Part shown: positions 34,414-43,548 of the stretch, in pieces | How the letters are laid out: each line of letters opens with the position of its first letter | Numbering within the stretch: the first letter of the stretch is position 1 | Origin: Xanthobacteraceae bacterium | Lineage (GTDB): Bacteria; Pseudomonadota; Alphaproteobacteria; Rhizobiales; Xanthobacteraceae | Direction: 5' to 3' | Length of the DNA stretch: 64,000 bases | Assembly: GCA_019454205.1 (NCBI GenBank) | Contig: CP075369.1 | Span: forward strand, 1,984,001-2,048,000 | Notes under the pieces: generated by a model | What the model was told of the DNA's origin: nothing | Seen by the model: only the letters and a program-made list of their open reading frames with translations | Database searches by the model: none | Position numbers and translations under genes: made by a program

Positions 34414-35526
34414 CTACTTCCAGATCGCCCGCGCCGTTTCGACGCAAAGCTGCAATTTCGCCTTCTCGTCGGTCTCGGTAACGGGATTACCTGCCAATGT
34501 GGATGCGAAGCCGCATTGCGGGCTGATGGCAAGGCGATCAAGGTCGATATAGCGCGCCGCCTCGTCCACGCGGCGCTTCAGATCGTCCGGGTTTTCAAGT
34601 TCCGGCGACTTGCTGGTGACCAGACCGAGCACGACGCCGATATCCTTCCGCACGAAACGAAGCGGGCTGAAGTCGCCTGCTCGCGCCGTATCGAACTCCA
34701 GCAGGAAGTGATTGATCTTCGCTTCGCTGAAAAGTTTTCCGGCGATACGTTCATAGCTTCCCGATGCGAGGTAATGTCCCTTCAGGTTACCACGGCACAT
34801 GTGCATTCCGATTCGCACCGATGCCGGCGCACCTTTCACCACTGCATTGATCGCGCCGATGTAGAGATCCGCGAGCCGGTCGGGGTCCTGCCCTACCGAT
34901 TTCACCTTGTCGCGCATCGTGGGGTCGCACAGCAGCGCAATCGGCACCTCGTCGAGCTGCACATAGCGGCAGCCCGCCTGCGCCAGCGCCGCGATTTCCT
35001 CGCGATACACTTTCGCCAGATCGGCGAAGAATTCTTCCGCACTGTCGTAAACGCCCGGATCGGCAAAGTCTGCGCAGCGGTAGAAATGCATCGTGGACGG
35101 CGACGGGAGCGTGATCTTTGGCATCGCGCTCGCGTTGTCCTTGAGAAAGTCGAACTCGTCGATCGCGATCGGCTGCACGCGCTTCAGCTTCGTGGCCGCA
35201 TGTGCGACGACGAATTCGTATTCATTGCCGGTCTCGTCGGCGATCTTGAACAGCGCGTTGCGGATTTCGAAGCCTTGCATGCGCTCCACGAAACGGCGCC
35301 AGTAACCGCTCCGGCGGAATTCGCCGTCGGTTACGACTTCCATCCCGGCTTCTTCCTGTAAACGGATGGCGCCGAGAATAGCCTCGTCCTGAATTTTCCG
35401 GAACGCTTCATCGGTCAGGTGTCCGTTCTGGTGCTGCTTGAACGCCTGCATCAGCCCGGATGGCCGCAACAGGCTGCCTACATGATCGGCGCGAAAAGGC
35501 GGCCGCCCCCTGGCAAGCTCAGGCAT
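34414..35526 (-). CDS. MetE C-terminal-domain-like cobalamin-independent methyltransferase family protein
   Basis: A 370-residue TIM-barrel protein like the catalytic C-terminal half of cobalamin-independent methionine synthase, lacking the N-terminal MetE domain. It begins FRADHVGSLLRP, the family start. Zinc ligands are the histidine and cysteine of GMHMCRGN, a downstream glutamate (LLEFD) and the cysteine of SPQCGFAS. VQLDEVPIALL also matches. Such single-domain forms may use other methyl donors than methyl-tetrahydrofolate-glutamates, as core MetE proteins do, or act on other thiols. No cobalamin or SAM riboswitch was seen in the 105-base upstream gap. Confidence 0.87.
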   Translation of the reverse strand: MPELARGRPPFRADHVGSLLRPSGLMQAFKQHQNGHLTDEAFRKIQDEAILGAIRLQEEAGMEVVTDGEFRRSGYWRRFVERMQGFEIRNALFKIADETGNEYEFVVAHAATKLKRVQPIAIDEFDFLKDNASAMPKITLPSPSTMHFYRCADFADPGVYDSAEEFFADLAKVYREEIAALAQAGCRYVQLDEVPIALLCDPTMRDKVKSVGQDPDRLADLYIGAINAVVKGAPASVRIGMHMCRGNLKGHYLASGSYERIAGKLFSEAKINHFLLEFDTARAGDFSPLRFVRKDIGVVLGLVTSKSPELENPDDLKRRVDEAARYIDLDRLAISPQCGFASTLAGNPVTETDEKAKLQLCVETARAIWK

Positions 35527-35631
35527 AAGCGTTCTCCCGAAAACGCCGGCTTGTGCCGGTCCTAGGGAGCATCATACGGCGGCTGTTATCGCGGCCACAC
35601 GGCAAATGCGCATACGCCGCGGGCGAAAACG

Positions 35632-36309
35632 CTATGCGAGGATGCTCGCCGCTTGCCGCGCGCTCATGCCGACCCAGGGCCGGTGATTGGTCGCAATCAC
35701 GCGCCACAACGGCTGCGGCGTCACTGAAAGCCGCTCCAGCCGCGTCACCGAGCAGTTGTCGCAGGCGAAGGCCAGCCCGGCATCGGCGGAGAGATTGAGT
35801 GCATGGGCGATGGCGGCCTTGATGGTACCACCGTGAGCAACGGCGACGATGTCGCGCCCCGCATAGATTTCGCTCAGGCGCTCGATGGCACCGGTCGCCC
35901 GCACCACCAGATCGTTGAAGCTCTCGCCGCCCGGCGCGCGTTCCGCTGCCGGGCCGAACCAGAATGGATGGTTGAGATGTGCCCGCGCGGCGAAGAACTC
36001 GGCGCGGTTCATGCCTTGCCACGCGCCGAGATGCTGTTCGGCGAATTCCGCGACCTGTTGCGGCTCGCCCATGAGACGATCTTCCATCGTCATCGCGCTG
36101 AAGATCGCCGCCGCGGTCTGATGCGTGCGTTTCAGGTTGCTGGTGAGCCAGACAGCGTCGCGCGGCAGTTCGTGGGCGAGCGCGGTGTAAACATGCGTCT
36201 CGCTGGTGTCGCTATCGACGTCGTTCTGGCCATAGATGTTGACGGTGTCGGGAACCGGCGCGTGACGGACCCACCACCAGCGGGTGGTATTCGAGGCTGC
36301 TTCGTTCAT
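35632..36309 (-). CDS. Histidine phosphatase superfamily protein
   Basis: A 225-residue phosphoglycerate-mutase-like phosphatase. The nucleophilic histidine lies in WVRHAPVP, an RHA variant of the RHG signature; the second arginine is in TSNLKRTHQTA, the acid in AWQGMNRAEF, and the second histidine in AVAHGGTIKAA. Related proteins include alpha-ribazole phosphatase CobC and sugar or nucleotide phosphatases. The substrate cannot be assigned. It lies 16 bases downstream of the acyl-CoA dehydrogenase gene in the minus-strand run. Confidence 0.87.
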   Translation of the reverse strand: MNEAASNTTRWWWVRHAPVPDTVNIYGQNDVDSDTSETHVYTALAHELPRDAVWLTSNLKRTHQTAAAIFSAMTMEDRLMGEPQQVAEFAEQHLGAWQGMNRAEFFAARAHLNHPFWFGPAAERAPGGESFNDLVVRATGAIERLSEIYAGRDIVAVAHGGTIKAAIAHALNLSADAGLAFACDNCSVTRLERLSVTPQPLWRVIATNHRPWVGMSARQAASILA

Positions 36310-36325
36310 GGGCGGATGATTTGCC

Positions 36326-37468
36326 CTAAAGCGCGCGGCCGATCAATTCCTTCATAATCTCATTGGTGCCGCCGTAAATTTTCTGCACCCTTGAATCGGT
36401 CCAGATGCGCGAAATCGGATATTCCTTCATATAGCCATAGCCGCCGAACAGTTGCAGGCACTCGTCCGCAATGTCGCACTGCTTCTGCGTGGTCCACCAT
36501 TTCGCCATTGCCGCGGTCTGTACGTCGAGCTTTTCATCGAGCAGAAGCGTGGTGCAATGCTCGACGAAGCTGCGCGCTACCGCCGCCTCCGTCTTGCATT
36601 CCGCCAGCTTGAATCGCGTGTTCTGGAAATCGAGCAGCCGCTTGCCGAATGCCTTGCGGTCCTTCGTGTAGGCGGTCGTGATTTCCACCGCGCGTTCCAT
36701 CGCCGCCACAGCCTGCACCGCAATGATGAGCCGTTCGCGGGGCAACTGCTGCATCAACTGGATGAAGCCGAGGCCCTCACGCTCGCCAAGCAAATTAGCG
36801 GTCGGCACCCGCACATCGTCGAAGAAAAGCTCGGACGTGTCCTGCGAGTGCAGGCCGACCTTTTCGAGATTGCGCCCGCGGCGGAAGCCTTCCACCTCAT
36901 CCACCTCGACCACGATCAGCGAAACGCCTTTCGCGCCTTCCTTCGGGTCCGTCTTCGCGACCACGCAGACGATGCCAGCATGCTGGCCATTGGTGATGAA
37001 GGTCTTTTGCCCGTTGATGACGTACTGGTTGCCGTCTAGCTTCGCCGTCGCCCGCACGCTTTGCAGGTCGGAGCCGGTGCCCGGCTCGGTCATCGCGATT
37101 GCGGAGACCAGTTCGCCGGAAGCCAGCTTGGGTAGCCATTTCTTTTTCTGTTCTTCCGAACCGTAGTGCAGCAGGTACGGCGCGACGATGCCGCTATGCA
37201 CCGAGTTGCCCCAACCGCTGACGCCCGCGCGGATCTGTTCCTCGATCAGAACTTTCTCGTGCGCGAAGCTGCCGCCTGCGCCGCCATATTCTTCCGGGAT
37301 CGCCGCGCAGAGCAGCCCCGCCTCGCCCGCCTTGTTCCAGATGTCGCGGTCGACGATGCCGTCGCGCTCCCAGCGTTCTACATGCGGCGCGCATTCACGC
37401 TCGAAGAAACGCCGCGCGCTGTCGCGGAAAATTTCCAGGTCTTCGGTCATGTAGGCTGGCTTGTGCAT
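36326..37468 (-). CDS. Acyl-CoA dehydrogenase
   Basis: A 380-residue FAD-dependent acyl-CoA dehydrogenase. Motifs are AIAMTEPGTGSDLQSV (signature 1), KTFITNGQHAG, FFDDVRVPTANLLG, KDRKAFGKRLLDFQNTRF and the C-terminal LQLFGGYGYMKEYPISR, which provides the catalytic base region and FAD contact. Length is standard. It starts 32 bases after coxE ends, so it may be co-transcribed with the cox cluster, linking that hydroxylase with acyl-CoA oxidation. Chain specificity is not predictable. Confidence 0.93.
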   Translation of the reverse strand: MHKPAYMTEDLEIFRDSARRFFERECAPHVERWERDGIVDRDIWNKAGEAGLLCAAIPEEYGGAGGSFAHEKVLIEEQIRAGVSGWGNSVHSGIVAPYLLHYGSEEQKKKWLPKLASGELVSAIAMTEPGTGSDLQSVRATAKLDGNQYVINGQKTFITNGQHAGIVCVVAKTDPKEGAKGVSLIVVEVDEVEGFRRGRNLEKVGLHSQDTSELFFDDVRVPTANLLGEREGLGFIQLMQQLPRERLIIAVQAVAAMERAVEITTAYTKDRKAFGKRLLDFQNTRFKLAECKTEAAVARSFVEHCTTLLLDEKLDVQTAAMAKWWTTQKQCDIADECLQLFGGYGYMKEYPISRIWTDSRVQKIYGGTNEIMKELIGRAL

Positions 37469-37500
37469 CGGCGTTCACTCCCGAACCCGATGATGCACGA

Positions 37501-38700
37501 TTACGCCACGCCGAGCCAACGCCTCGGATCATGAATGCTGGAAGTCCGCGTTTCCGTAAGGGCATCGCAGAGCGATTTCAGGCTGGCGAGATTGTGGACC
37601 GGACGCAGTTCGTCCACATGCGGCAGCATGGTGCGAATACCTTCCGCTTTCGCCTCGAAGCCGTCGAAGCGCAGCAGCGGATTGAGCCAGACCAGGCGGC
37701 GGCAAGAACGATGCAGCCGGTCGATCTCGCGTCTTAGTTCGCCTCCGCCTTCGCGTTCCAGACCATCGGTGACGAGCAGTACCACCGCGCCCTGTCCCAG
37801 CACGCGGCGCGACCATCGCTTGTTGAACTCTTCCAGCGCAGGCGCGATGCGCGTGCCTCCGGCCCAGTCCGCCGCACTTTGCGAGGCAAGCGCGAGCGCC
37901 TCGTCCGGGTCGCGGGTTTTCAGTGCGCGCGTGATGTTCGTCAGCCGCGTGCCGAACAGGAACGTGGATACGTTACGCCGCTTCATGGTGAGCGCATGGA
38001 AGAAATGTAGGAGCGGCCGCGAGTAATCGCTCATCGAGCCGGAAATATCGACCAACGCGACCAGCGGCGGGCGCTTGGTGCGCGGCGCGCGGAAACGCAG
38101 TTCGATCAAACCACCGCCCGCACGCACGCTTGCGCGTAACGTACGGGCAAGGTCGATCCGCCCGCGCGGCGACGGCGCGAAACGCCGCGTCTCGCTTTCG
38201 TCGTCGGGAAGGCGCAACGCGGCGATAGCGCGCCTCGCCTCGTCCAGTTCCGCGGCCGACATCTGTGCGAAATCCTTGCGCCGCAGCAATTCGGCGTCCG
38301 AAACCGTGCCGCGCATGTCGAATATTTTTTCTTGCTGCTTGGGCGGTTTCGGCATCCGCTTTTGCAAACCGAGCGCTTCCTCGACGCGGCGCTGCGCGGC
38401 ACGGGATTTCACGCCTTCGGTGCGCGTCACGGGAAGCATTTCGCGCAGCACGCGGTCCACCTGATCGCGTTGCCAGAAGCGGTGAAACGCCTCGTTGAAC
38501 ACCGCATGGTGTTCGTGACGCGAGATCAGCGTGGCGTGCAGCGTCCAGTAGAAATCGGCCCTTGTGCCGATGCCGCCGATCATCACCGCATGCAGCGCAT
38601 CGATGACGGAACCCGGGCCGATGGAAATGCCCGCGCGGCGCAGCAGCCGCGCGAAGCCGATCAGCCGTTCGAACAGTTGCCCTTCAGCGGGGGCGCTCAT
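37501..38700 (-). CDS. coxE: CoxE-like VWA-domain protein
   Basis: A 399-residue protein of the CoxE family, which contributes with the CoxD ATPase to building the CuMoS centre of CO dehydrogenase and is also found with form II clusters. The C-terminal von Willebrand A domain has an intact MIDAS site, VDISGSMSDYSRP (D218, S220, S222). The N-terminal 200 residues are helical and basic, including the region with RGTVSDAELLRRKDF. Its start overlaps the coxD stop by 4 bases (ATGA), so production is coupled. In a non-CO enzyme it probably assists sulfuration or insertion of the Mo cofactor. Confidence 0.88.
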   Translation of the reverse strand: MSAPAEGQLFERLIGFARLLRRAGISIGPGSVIDALHAVMIGGIGTRADFYWTLHATLISRHEHHAVFNEAFHRFWQRDQVDRVLREMLPVTRTEGVKSRAAQRRVEEALGLQKRMPKPPKQQEKIFDMRGTVSDAELLRRKDFAQMSAAELDEARRAIAALRLPDDESETRRFAPSPRGRIDLARTLRASVRAGGGLIELRFRAPRTKRPPLVALVDISGSMSDYSRPLLHFFHALTMKRRNVSTFLFGTRLTNITRALKTRDPDEALALASQSAADWAGGTRIAPALEEFNKRWSRRVLGQGAVVLLVTDGLEREGGGELRREIDRLHRSCRRLVWLNPLLRFDGFEAKAEGIRTMLPHVDELRPVHNLASLKSLCDALTETRTSSIHDPRRWLGVA

Positions 38701-39617
38701 CCCGCCGCTTTCAGCGCCTCGCGCGAAGCCGCAAGCACGCTGTCGATCTTCTTCGGATTGAAGCGCGCGAGATCATCCTGATACTTCAGCACCACGCCGA
38801 GCGTGTCGCCGATCAGGTTCGGATCGAGCGCCTTCGCGTCGAGTTCGACCAGCGCGGAAGCCCAGTCCAGCGTCTCCGCCGTACCCGGTGACTTGAACAG
38901 GTCTTCCTTGCGAAGCGCCTGCACGAACGCGACGACTTCGCGCGAAAGCGTTTCCTGCGCGCCCGGCACCTTCGCGCGCACGATGGCGAGTTCGCGCGCG
39001 AGATCGGGATAGTCGATCCAGTGATAAAGACAGCGGCGCTTGAGCGCATCGTGGATTTCGCGCGTGCGGTTCGAGGTCACGATCACGATGGGCGGCGATT
39101 CCGCCTTGATCGTGCCGAGTTCGGGAATCGTCACCTGGAAATCCGCGAGCACTTCGAGCAGGAACGCCTCGAACGCTTCGTCCGCGCGATCGAGTTCGTC
39201 GATCAGGAGAACCGGCGCACCGGCCGGATCAGGGGTCAGCGCTTCCAGCAGCGGACGGCGAATGAGAAAGCGATCCGAGAACACGTCTTCGGTCAGCCGC
39301 TCGCGGTCGGCGCTGCCCTCCGCTTCGGCCACGCGAATGGCGATCATCTGCGCCGCGTGATTCCACTCATAGAGTGCGGAAGAAGCATCCAGCCCTTCGT
39401 AGCATTGCAACCGCACCAGTTTGCGGCCCAGCGCGGAGGAAAGCACCTTGGCGATCTCGGTCTTGCCGACGCCTGCCTCGCCTTCGAGGAACAGCGGGCG
39501 GCCCATCTTCAGCGCGAGGAACACCACCGTCGCCAGCGCGCGATCCGCGACGTAGGTGCCCTGCGAGAGCAGCGCTGTGGTTTCGTCGATGGATGCGGGA
39601 AGTTTGCTCAATACCAT
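38697..39617 (-). CDS. coxD: CoxD-like MoxR-family AAA+ ATPase
   Basis: A 306-residue AAA+ ATPase of the MoxR/CoxD group. Walker A is GEAGVGKT (K52), Walker B is VLLIDELDRADE, sensor 1 is in VIVTSNRTREI, and RRCLYHWIDYPD is the typical MoxR segment with the arginine finger. CoxD works as a chaperone for insertion of sulfur and metal into the Mo centre of CoxL. A GC-rich hairpin lies between coxM and this gene, perhaps lowering expression of the maturation genes relative to the structural ones. Confidence 0.92.
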   Translation of the reverse strand: MVLSKLPASIDETTALLSQGTYVADRALATVVFLALKMGRPLFLEGEAGVGKTEIAKVLSSALGRKLVRLQCYEGLDASSALYEWNHAAQMIAIRVAEAEGSADRERLTEDVFSDRFLIRRPLLEALTPDPAGAPVLLIDELDRADEAFEAFLLEVLADFQVTIPELGTIKAESPPIVIVTSNRTREIHDALKRRCLYHWIDYPDLARELAIVRAKVPGAQETLSREVVAFVQALRKEDLFKSPGTAETLDWASALVELDAKALDPNLIGDTLGVVLKYQDDLARFNPKKIDSVLAASREALKAAG

Positions 39618-39632
39618 ACCCTTTAACGCAAA

Positions 39633-39657
39633 CCGGCGCGGGGATTTCCCGCGCCGG
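39633..39657 (-). terminator. GC-rich hairpin between coxM and coxD
   Basis: A 10-bp perfect stem, CCGGCGCGGG (39633-39642) with CCCGCGCCGG (39648-39657), and a 5-base loop, in the 64-base gap after coxM. On the minus strand it is followed by TTTGCGTT, a weak U-tract. It could be a partial terminator or an mRNA-end stabiliser that sets coxSLM above coxDE. Confidence 0.5.
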
Positions 39658-39681
39658 AAAGCCTAGCACATTGCTGCCGGC

Positions 39682-40482
39682 CTAGCCGCCAGCAGCTGCC
39701 ACCGCCCGGCGCGCGAGCACGCCGATCAGGTGCGCGCGATATTCCCCGGAACCGTGGATGTCCGAGATCATGCCCTTCGGCGCGACGGAAACGCCTTCGA
39801 GCGATTTCGCCGACCAGCCTTTGCCAAGCGCGGCTTCGAGATCTTTCGCGCGGAACACGCCGCTCTCCCCCGCGCCGGTGACGGCAACGCGCGCGCCGCC
39901 CGCGGTTTTCGCGACAAACACGCCGACCAGCGCAAAACGCGAAGCCGGGTTACGGAATTTCACGTAGCCCGCGCTCGCAGGCACCGGGAAGCTGACCTTC
40001 TCGATGATCTCGTCGCTTTCGAGCGCAGTCTCGAACAGGCCCTTGAAGAAGTCGTCGGCCGCGATCTTGCGTTTGTTGGTATGCACCGTCGCGCCGAGGC
40101 CGAGCACCGCCGACGGATAATCCGCGGAAGGATCATTGTTCGCGAGCGAACCGCCGATGGTGCCGCGGTTGCGCACCGCCGGATCGCCGATCACCGAAGC
40201 GAGTTCGGCGAGCGCCGGAATGGCCTTCTGCACTTCCGGGGAGTTCATCACGTCGACATGCTTCGTCAGCGCACCGATGACGATGTCGTTGCCTTCTTTC
40301 TTTACGCCCGAAAGCCCGGACACCTTCGAAAGATCGACAATGGTGGCGGGACTGGCGAGCCGCAGCTTCATCGCGGGGAGCAACGTCTGCCCGCCTGCGA
40401 GCAGCTTGGCGTCGTCGGATTTCTTCAGCAGCGCGACCGCGTCGGCAACGCTCGACGGCTTTTCGTATTTGAAAGTGTACAT
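39682..40482 (-). CDS. coxM: CoxM-like FAD-binding subunit (xanthine dehydrogenase family)
   Basis: A 266-residue medium subunit that carries FAD and passes electrons from the iron-sulfur subunit onward. FAD-binding loops are LLAGGQTLLPAMK (AGGQT at residues 29-33) and TIGGSLANNDPSADYP (108-112). PASRFALVG begins the C-terminal domain. The ATG at 40482 starts at the conserved FKYEKPSS; the frame is open further upstream through coxL but without similarity. It begins 5 bases after the coxL stop, completing the S-L-M order that is usual for form II clusters. Confidence 0.93.
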   Translation of the reverse strand: MYTFKYEKPSSVADAVALLKKSDDAKLLAGGQTLLPAMKLRLASPATIVDLSKVSGLSGVKKEGNDIVIGALTKHVDVMNSPEVQKAIPALAELASVIGDPAVRNRGTIGGSLANNDPSADYPSAVLGLGATVHTNKRKIAADDFFKGLFETALESDEIIEKVSFPVPASAGYVKFRNPASRFALVGVFVAKTAGGARVAVTGAGESGVFRAKDLEAALGKGWSAKSLEGVSVAPKGMISDIHGSGEYRAHLIGVLARRAVAAAGG

Positions 40483-40487
40483 GGCGC

Positions 40488-42851
40488 TTACTCCGCAGCT
40501 TTCTTCATGCCGCCCTGCGCGGCTTTCCAGACCACGCTCGGCGTCGCCGGCATCGGCACGTTTTCGTGGCCGACCGCGTTGGTGATGGCGTTGATCAGCG
40601 CGGCGGGCGACGCAATCGCGCCGGCTTCGCCGCAACCCTTGATGCCCAGCGGATTGGACGGGCACTTCGTCACCGTCGTATCGACCTTGAACGAAGGCAG
40701 GTCGTCCGCGCGCGGCATGGCGTAGTCCATGAACGAGCCGGTGATGAGCTGGCCGTCCGAATTATAGGACGCGCCTTCCAGCAGCGCCTGGCCGACACCC
40801 TGCGCGATGCCGCCATGCACCTGCCCTTCGACGATCATCGGATTGATGATGACGCCGAAGTCATCCACCGCGACCCAGTTCGCGATTTCGGTCTTGCCCG
40901 TTTCCGGGTCGATCTCGACTTCGCAGATGTGGCAACCGGCCGGGAACGTGAAGTTGGTCGGATCGTAGAACGCGCCTTCCTTCAGGCCCGGCTCCAGTTC
41001 GCCGCCGGTGAACTTGTGCGCGATGTAGGCATTGAGCGTGACGTCGCCCCATCCCACCGATTTATCGGTGCCCTTGACGGTGAACTTGCCGTCCTTGAAC
41101 TCGATGTCGTCGGCGGAGGCTTCCATCATATAGCCCGCGACCTTCTTCGCCTTCGCTTCGATCTTGTCGAGTGCCTTCGAGATTGCGGACATGCCGACCG
41201 CGCCGGAACGCGAGCCGTAGGTGCCCATGCCGAACTGCACCTTGTCCGTGTCGCCGTGCACGATGCTCACCGTCTCAATCGGTACGCTTAGGCGGTCCGA
41301 GACGAGTTGCGCGAATGTCGTCTCATGTCCCTGCCCGTGGCTGTGCGAGCCGGTGAGGACCTCGATGGAGCCGGTCGGGTTCACGCGGACTTCCGCAGAC
41401 TCCCACAAGCCGACGCCCGCACCGAGCGAACCCACCGCTTGCGACGGCGCGATGCCGCACGCTTCGATGTAGGTGGAGAACCCGATGCCGCGCAGCTTGC
41501 CCTTCTTCTCGGACTCGGCCTTGCGCTTGCCGAAATTCTTGTAGTCCACTATCTCCATCGCCTTGGTCAGCGATGCGTCGTAGTCGCCGGCGTCATAGGT
41601 CATGATGACCGGCGTGGCGTGCGGGAACGATCTGACGAAGTTCTTGCGGCGCAGCTCCGCCGGGTCGACGCCGAGTTCGCGCGCCGCGACTTCGACGAGG
41701 CGCTCGACCACGAAGGTCGCTTCCGGACGGCCAGCGCCGCGATAGGCATCGACCGGCGCGGTGTTGGTATAGACCGCATCGACCTCGGCATAGATCGCCG
41801 GGATCGCGTACTGGCCGGAGAGCAGCGTCGCATAGAGATAGGTCGGCACCGACGACGAGAACGTCGACATGTAGGCGCCGAGGTTCGCGATCGTATGCAC
41901 GCGCAGGCCGGTCATCTTGTGGTTGGCGTCGAACGCCAGTTCGGCGCGGGTAACATGGTCGCGTCCGTGTGCGTCGGTGAGGAAGGCTTCCGAGCGGTCG
42001 GAAACCCATTTCACCGGGCGGCCAACGCGGCGCGCGGCCCACAGCGCCGCCACTTCTTCCGGATAGATGAAGATCTTGGAGCCGAAACCGCCGCCGACAT
42101 CCGGCGCGATCACGCGCAGCTTGTGTTCCGGCGCCATGCCGACGAAAGCGGAAATGACGAGCCGCGCGACATGCGGGTTTTGGCTCGTGTTCCAGAGCGT
42201 CAGGCTTTCGTTGCCGGCGTCGTATTCGGCGATGGCCGCACGCGGCTCCATCGCGTTCGGAACCAACCGGTTGTTGATGATGTCGAGCTTCGTGACATGC
42301 TTGGCGGCCTTGAACGCAGCTTCGGTCGCCGCCTGATCGCCGAGATGCCATTCGTAGATCGTGTTGTTCGGCGCGACGTCATGCACCTGCGGCGCGCCTT
42401 TCGCCTGCGCCTTCGCCGGATCGGTGACCGCGGGGAGCACACCGTAATCGACCTCGATCTTCTCGGCGGCGTCGCGCGCCTGCCTGAGCGTTTCCGCGAG
42501 CACGAGCGCGACCGCATCGCCGACGCAGCGCACCTTGTCGGCGGCAATCGCCGGATGCGGGCCGGCCTTCATCGGCGAACCGTCCTTCGACGAAATCGCC
42601 CAGCCGCAGATCAGGCCGCCGATCTTGTCGTTCGCGAGGTCGGCGCCGGTCAGCACCGCGACCACGCCGGGCATTTTCTCGGCGGCCGAGATATTCACCT
42701 TCTTGATCGTCGCGTGCGCGTGCGGCGAGCGCAGAAAATAGGCGCGCACTTCACCGGCCCGCGAGATGTCGGAAGTGTAATTACCCTTGCCGGTGATGAA
42801 ACGAAGGTCTTCCTTGCGGCGTACTGCGGCGCCAATTCCTGTCGCGCTCAT
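40488..42851 (-). CDS. coxL: CoxL-like molybdopterin-binding large subunit, form II
   Basis: A 787-residue Mo-MCD subunit. The active-site loop is AYRGAGR (residues 369-375), the form II signature, not the cysteine-containing AYxCSFR of proven CO dehydrogenases. The catalytic glutamate is E742 in IKGCGEAGAIA. DVGGGFGSK and GSHSHGQGHETTFAQLV are cofactor loops. It forms an SLM heterotrimer with the two adjacent products. Form II enzymes have been called CO dehydrogenases but most are thought to hydroxylate other substrates; none can be named here. Confidence 0.93.
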   Translation of the reverse strand: MSATGIGAAVRRKEDLRFITGKGNYTSDISRAGEVRAYFLRSPHAHATIKKVNISAAEKMPGVVAVLTGADLANDKIGGLICGWAISSKDGSPMKAGPHPAIAADKVRCVGDAVALVLAETLRQARDAAEKIEVDYGVLPAVTDPAKAQAKGAPQVHDVAPNNTIYEWHLGDQAATEAAFKAAKHVTKLDIINNRLVPNAMEPRAAIAEYDAGNESLTLWNTSQNPHVARLVISAFVGMAPEHKLRVIAPDVGGGFGSKIFIYPEEVAALWAARRVGRPVKWVSDRSEAFLTDAHGRDHVTRAELAFDANHKMTGLRVHTIANLGAYMSTFSSSVPTYLYATLLSGQYAIPAIYAEVDAVYTNTAPVDAYRGAGRPEATFVVERLVEVAARELGVDPAELRRKNFVRSFPHATPVIMTYDAGDYDASLTKAMEIVDYKNFGKRKAESEKKGKLRGIGFSTYIEACGIAPSQAVGSLGAGVGLWESAEVRVNPTGSIEVLTGSHSHGQGHETTFAQLVSDRLSVPIETVSIVHGDTDKVQFGMGTYGSRSGAVGMSAISKALDKIEAKAKKVAGYMMEASADDIEFKDGKFTVKGTDKSVGWGDVTLNAYIAHKFTGGELEPGLKEGAFYDPTNFTFPAGCHICEVEIDPETGKTEIANWVAVDDFGVIINPMIVEGQVHGGIAQGVGQALLEGASYNSDGQLITGSFMDYAMPRADDLPSFKVDTTVTKCPSNPLGIKGCGEAGAIASPAALINAITNAVGHENVPMPATPSVVWKAAQGGMKKAAE

Positions 42852-42881
42852 GACGTCCTCCGGGTTTCCCTGAAATTTTGT

Positions 42882-43379
42882 TTATTCGGCAGCGCGGGCG
42901 GGCTTGTTACCGCCCTTCATCGCCTTCGCGCCTGCGGCCACCGCTTTCACGATGTTGTGGTAGCCGGTGCAGCGGCAGATGTTGCCTTCCAGCTCTTCGC
43001 GAATGGTGTGCTCGTCGAGTTCGCTGCCCTTGCGGTTCACGATATCGACTGCCGACATGATCATGCCCGGCGTGCAGAAGCCGCATTGCAGGCCGTGATG
43101 TTCGCGGAATGCTTCCTGCATCGGATGCAGGGCGGTGCCATTGGCGAGACCTTCGATGGTCGTCACCTTCGCGCCATCGGCCGTCAAGGCCAGCATGGTG
43201 CAGGACTTCACCGCAACGCCGTCGACATGCACGACGCACGCGCCGCACTGCGAGGTATCGCATCCGATATGCGTACCGGTCAGCCGCAGCTTTTCGCGGA
43301 GCAGTTCTACGAGCAGGGTTTCGGGGGAAACGTCAACGGAATGCGATTTTCCGTTGACCGTGATGTTCACGGTCGACAT
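42882..43379 (-). CDS. coxS: CoxS-like 2Fe-2S small subunit
   Basis: A 165-residue iron-sulfur subunit with two [2Fe-2S] clusters. The plant-type N-terminal cluster uses C40, C45, C48 and C60 (GCDTSQCGACVV). The C-terminal helical cluster uses C99, C102, C135 and C137 (CGFCTPG and CRCTGYHN). It transfers electrons from Mo to FAD. The ATG at 43379 has a strong GGGAGGTG site; the frame is open a few codons further only through a TTG. Ends 30 bases before coxL. Confidence 0.95.
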   Translation of the reverse strand: MSTVNITVNGKSHSVDVSPETLLVELLREKLRLTGTHIGCDTSQCGACVVHVDGVAVKSCTMLALTADGAKVTTIEGLANGTALHPMQEAFREHHGLQCGFCTPGMIMSAVDIVNRKGSELDEHTIREELEGNICRCTGYHNIVKAVAAGAKAMKGGNKPARAAE

Positions 43380-43548
43380 CGGGGCACCTCCCAAACTGGA
43401 AGAAACTGAGGCTCCTCAGCCTTTGCCGGCATGACTTGCTGGTTTGGCAAGTGAGCCGCGTCTCTTCTCACTTTTTATAGTGGTTACAGTTTGGTCCGGT
43501 TCCAGACTTGCGGTCAAGCGCTTGCTGGCATTACAGGAATGCGGACAG
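43380..43548 (-). other. 169-base gap between coxG and coxS
   Basis: The gap contains a small perfect hairpin, ACTTGC/GCAAGT (43434-43439 with 43447-43452), and a second dyad CTGAGG/CCTCAG (43406-43419). TATAAA on the minus strand (around 43478) could be a -10 element, but no matching -35 lies at the right distance. It may hold a promoter or an untranslated leader for coxSLM separate from coxG. I see no reading frame in it. Confidence 0.35.

Noticed and set aside
35527..35631. Possible cobalamin riboswitch upstream of the MetE-like gene
   Set aside because: The 105-base gap is too short and lacks a B12-box; it holds only a small CCGGC-TTGT-GCCGG hairpin.
40488..42851. True CO dehydrogenase (form I) assignment of the cox cluster
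   Set aside because: The active-site loop is AYRGAGR, without the cysteine that bridges copper in proven CO dehydrogenases; gene order is S-L-M, also form II.
41307..43409. A 700-codon open frame on the plus strand opposite coxL and coxS
   Set aside because: Antisense shadow of conserved subunits whose cofactor motifs are intact on the minus strand.
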